Origin: a bacterium
GTDB taxonomy: Bacteria > Desulfobacterota_D > UBA1144
NCBI GenBank assembly: GCA_002701605.2
Contig: NZWF02000015.1
Span: 89,961 to 96,050 of the forward strand
Length of the DNA stretch: 6,090 bases
Direction of reading: 5' to 3'
The position numbers and the translations under genes are program-made. The notes beneath the pieces were generated by a model. It saw only the letters and a program-made list of their open reading frames with translations, searched no databases and was not told the origin of the DNA. Shown in pieces: positions 5,969 to 6,090 of the stretch (position 1 is the first letter of the stretch; each line of letters starts with the position of its first letter).

Positions 5969-6090
5969 TTGAAAACTCTCCATAACTTAATCATTTCAAC
6001 TGTTTCCTTAACATTATGTGTTCTTATAATATTTACACCATTCATTATCGAGAATAAGGAGCTAATTACAGATCCATTGACTCTTTTATC
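5965..6090 (-). CDS. folP: Dihydropteroate synthase, C-terminal end only
   Basis: Reading the minus strand inward from the window edge gives 41 residues and a TGA stop at 5965-5967. The start of the fragment, KRVNGSVISSLFSIMNGVNIIRTHNVKETVEM, matches the end of dihydropteroate synthase. There the pattern R..GS...a......G..iiRvHdVket ends the TIM barrel, and the Arg and His of RxH contact the pterin and phosphate groups. Both are kept here (RTH), while the usual following Asp is Asn. The enzyme joins 6-hydroxymethyl-dihydropterin pyrophosphate to p-aminobenzoate in folate synthesis. The stop overlaps the glmM start as ATGA, reproducing the folP-glmM neighbourhood known from E. coli and many other bacteria. 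Most of the gene lies beyond the window, so completeness cannot be judged. Confidence 0.88.
   Translation of the reverse strand, partial: DKRVNGSVISSLFSIMNGVNIIRTHNVKETVEMIKLWRVFK
5976..5981 (-). promoter_or_regulatory. Shine-Dalgarno of glmM, deciding its start
   Basis: GGAGAG on the minus strand lies seven bases before ATG 5968 and inside the last codons of folP. The longer candidate start, ATG 5983, has no comparable site upstream and would itself include this sequence as codons. The short form is therefore favoured. Confidence 0.6.

Noticed and set aside
1..6090. CRISPR array, tRNA, rRNA, riboswitch or long repeats
   Set aside because: Reading through the window showed no regularly spaced repeats, no cloverleaf or rRNA-like segment, and no leader long enough to hold a riboswitch.

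Overview
The window comes from an AT-rich, tightly packed bacterial chromosome. Sampled lines run about 25-38% G+C. Genes abut or overlap by a few bases, and the only intergenic gap over 20 bases lies between 1531 and 1680. TGA serves as a stop (folP, pdxJ) and TGG encodes Trp, so the standard code fits. The gene families (GlmM, PdxJ, AcpS, FolP, HinT, DsrE-like, HxlR) point to a Gram-negative, probably proteobacterial-type organism with a small or streamlined genome, such as marine bacterioplankton or a symbiont. I cannot place it more closely from sequence alone.

Layout. (1) Bases 1-1184, plus strand: the C-terminal part of ribulose-phosphate 3-epimerase (rpe), followed with no gap (TAAATG) by a DnaC/DnaI-type AAA+ ATPase resembling replicative helicase loaders. 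(2) Bases 1174-2028: a DsrE-like small protein gene (minus strand) and an HxlR-family winged-helix regulator gene (plus strand), divergently transcribed from a 150-base promoter region. Both proteins carry conspicuous cysteines. (3) Bases 2025-6090, minus strand: a six-gene run in transcription order folP (3' end only), glmM, pdxJ, acpS, a HinT-type HIT protein, folC. Junctions are ATGA overlaps, 1-3 base gaps, or a 16-base overlap.

How they work together. The minus-strand run is a housekeeping biosynthesis operon. FolP and FolC are two folate steps, GlmM makes glucosamine-1-phosphate for peptidoglycan and lipopolysaccharide, PdxJ makes pyridoxine phosphate, and AcpS activates acyl carrier protein. 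The divergent pair in the middle looks like a regulator with its likely target. The two convergent junctions (1174-1184 and 2025-2028) overlap within coding sequence, with no clear terminator between them.

I see no mobile element, CRISPR array, tRNA, rRNA or phage gene. The most interesting points are the DnaC-like loader in a housekeeping setting, the cysteine-bearing DsrE-like/HxlR pair, and the extreme compaction. Nothing here clearly amounts to a wholly new system.
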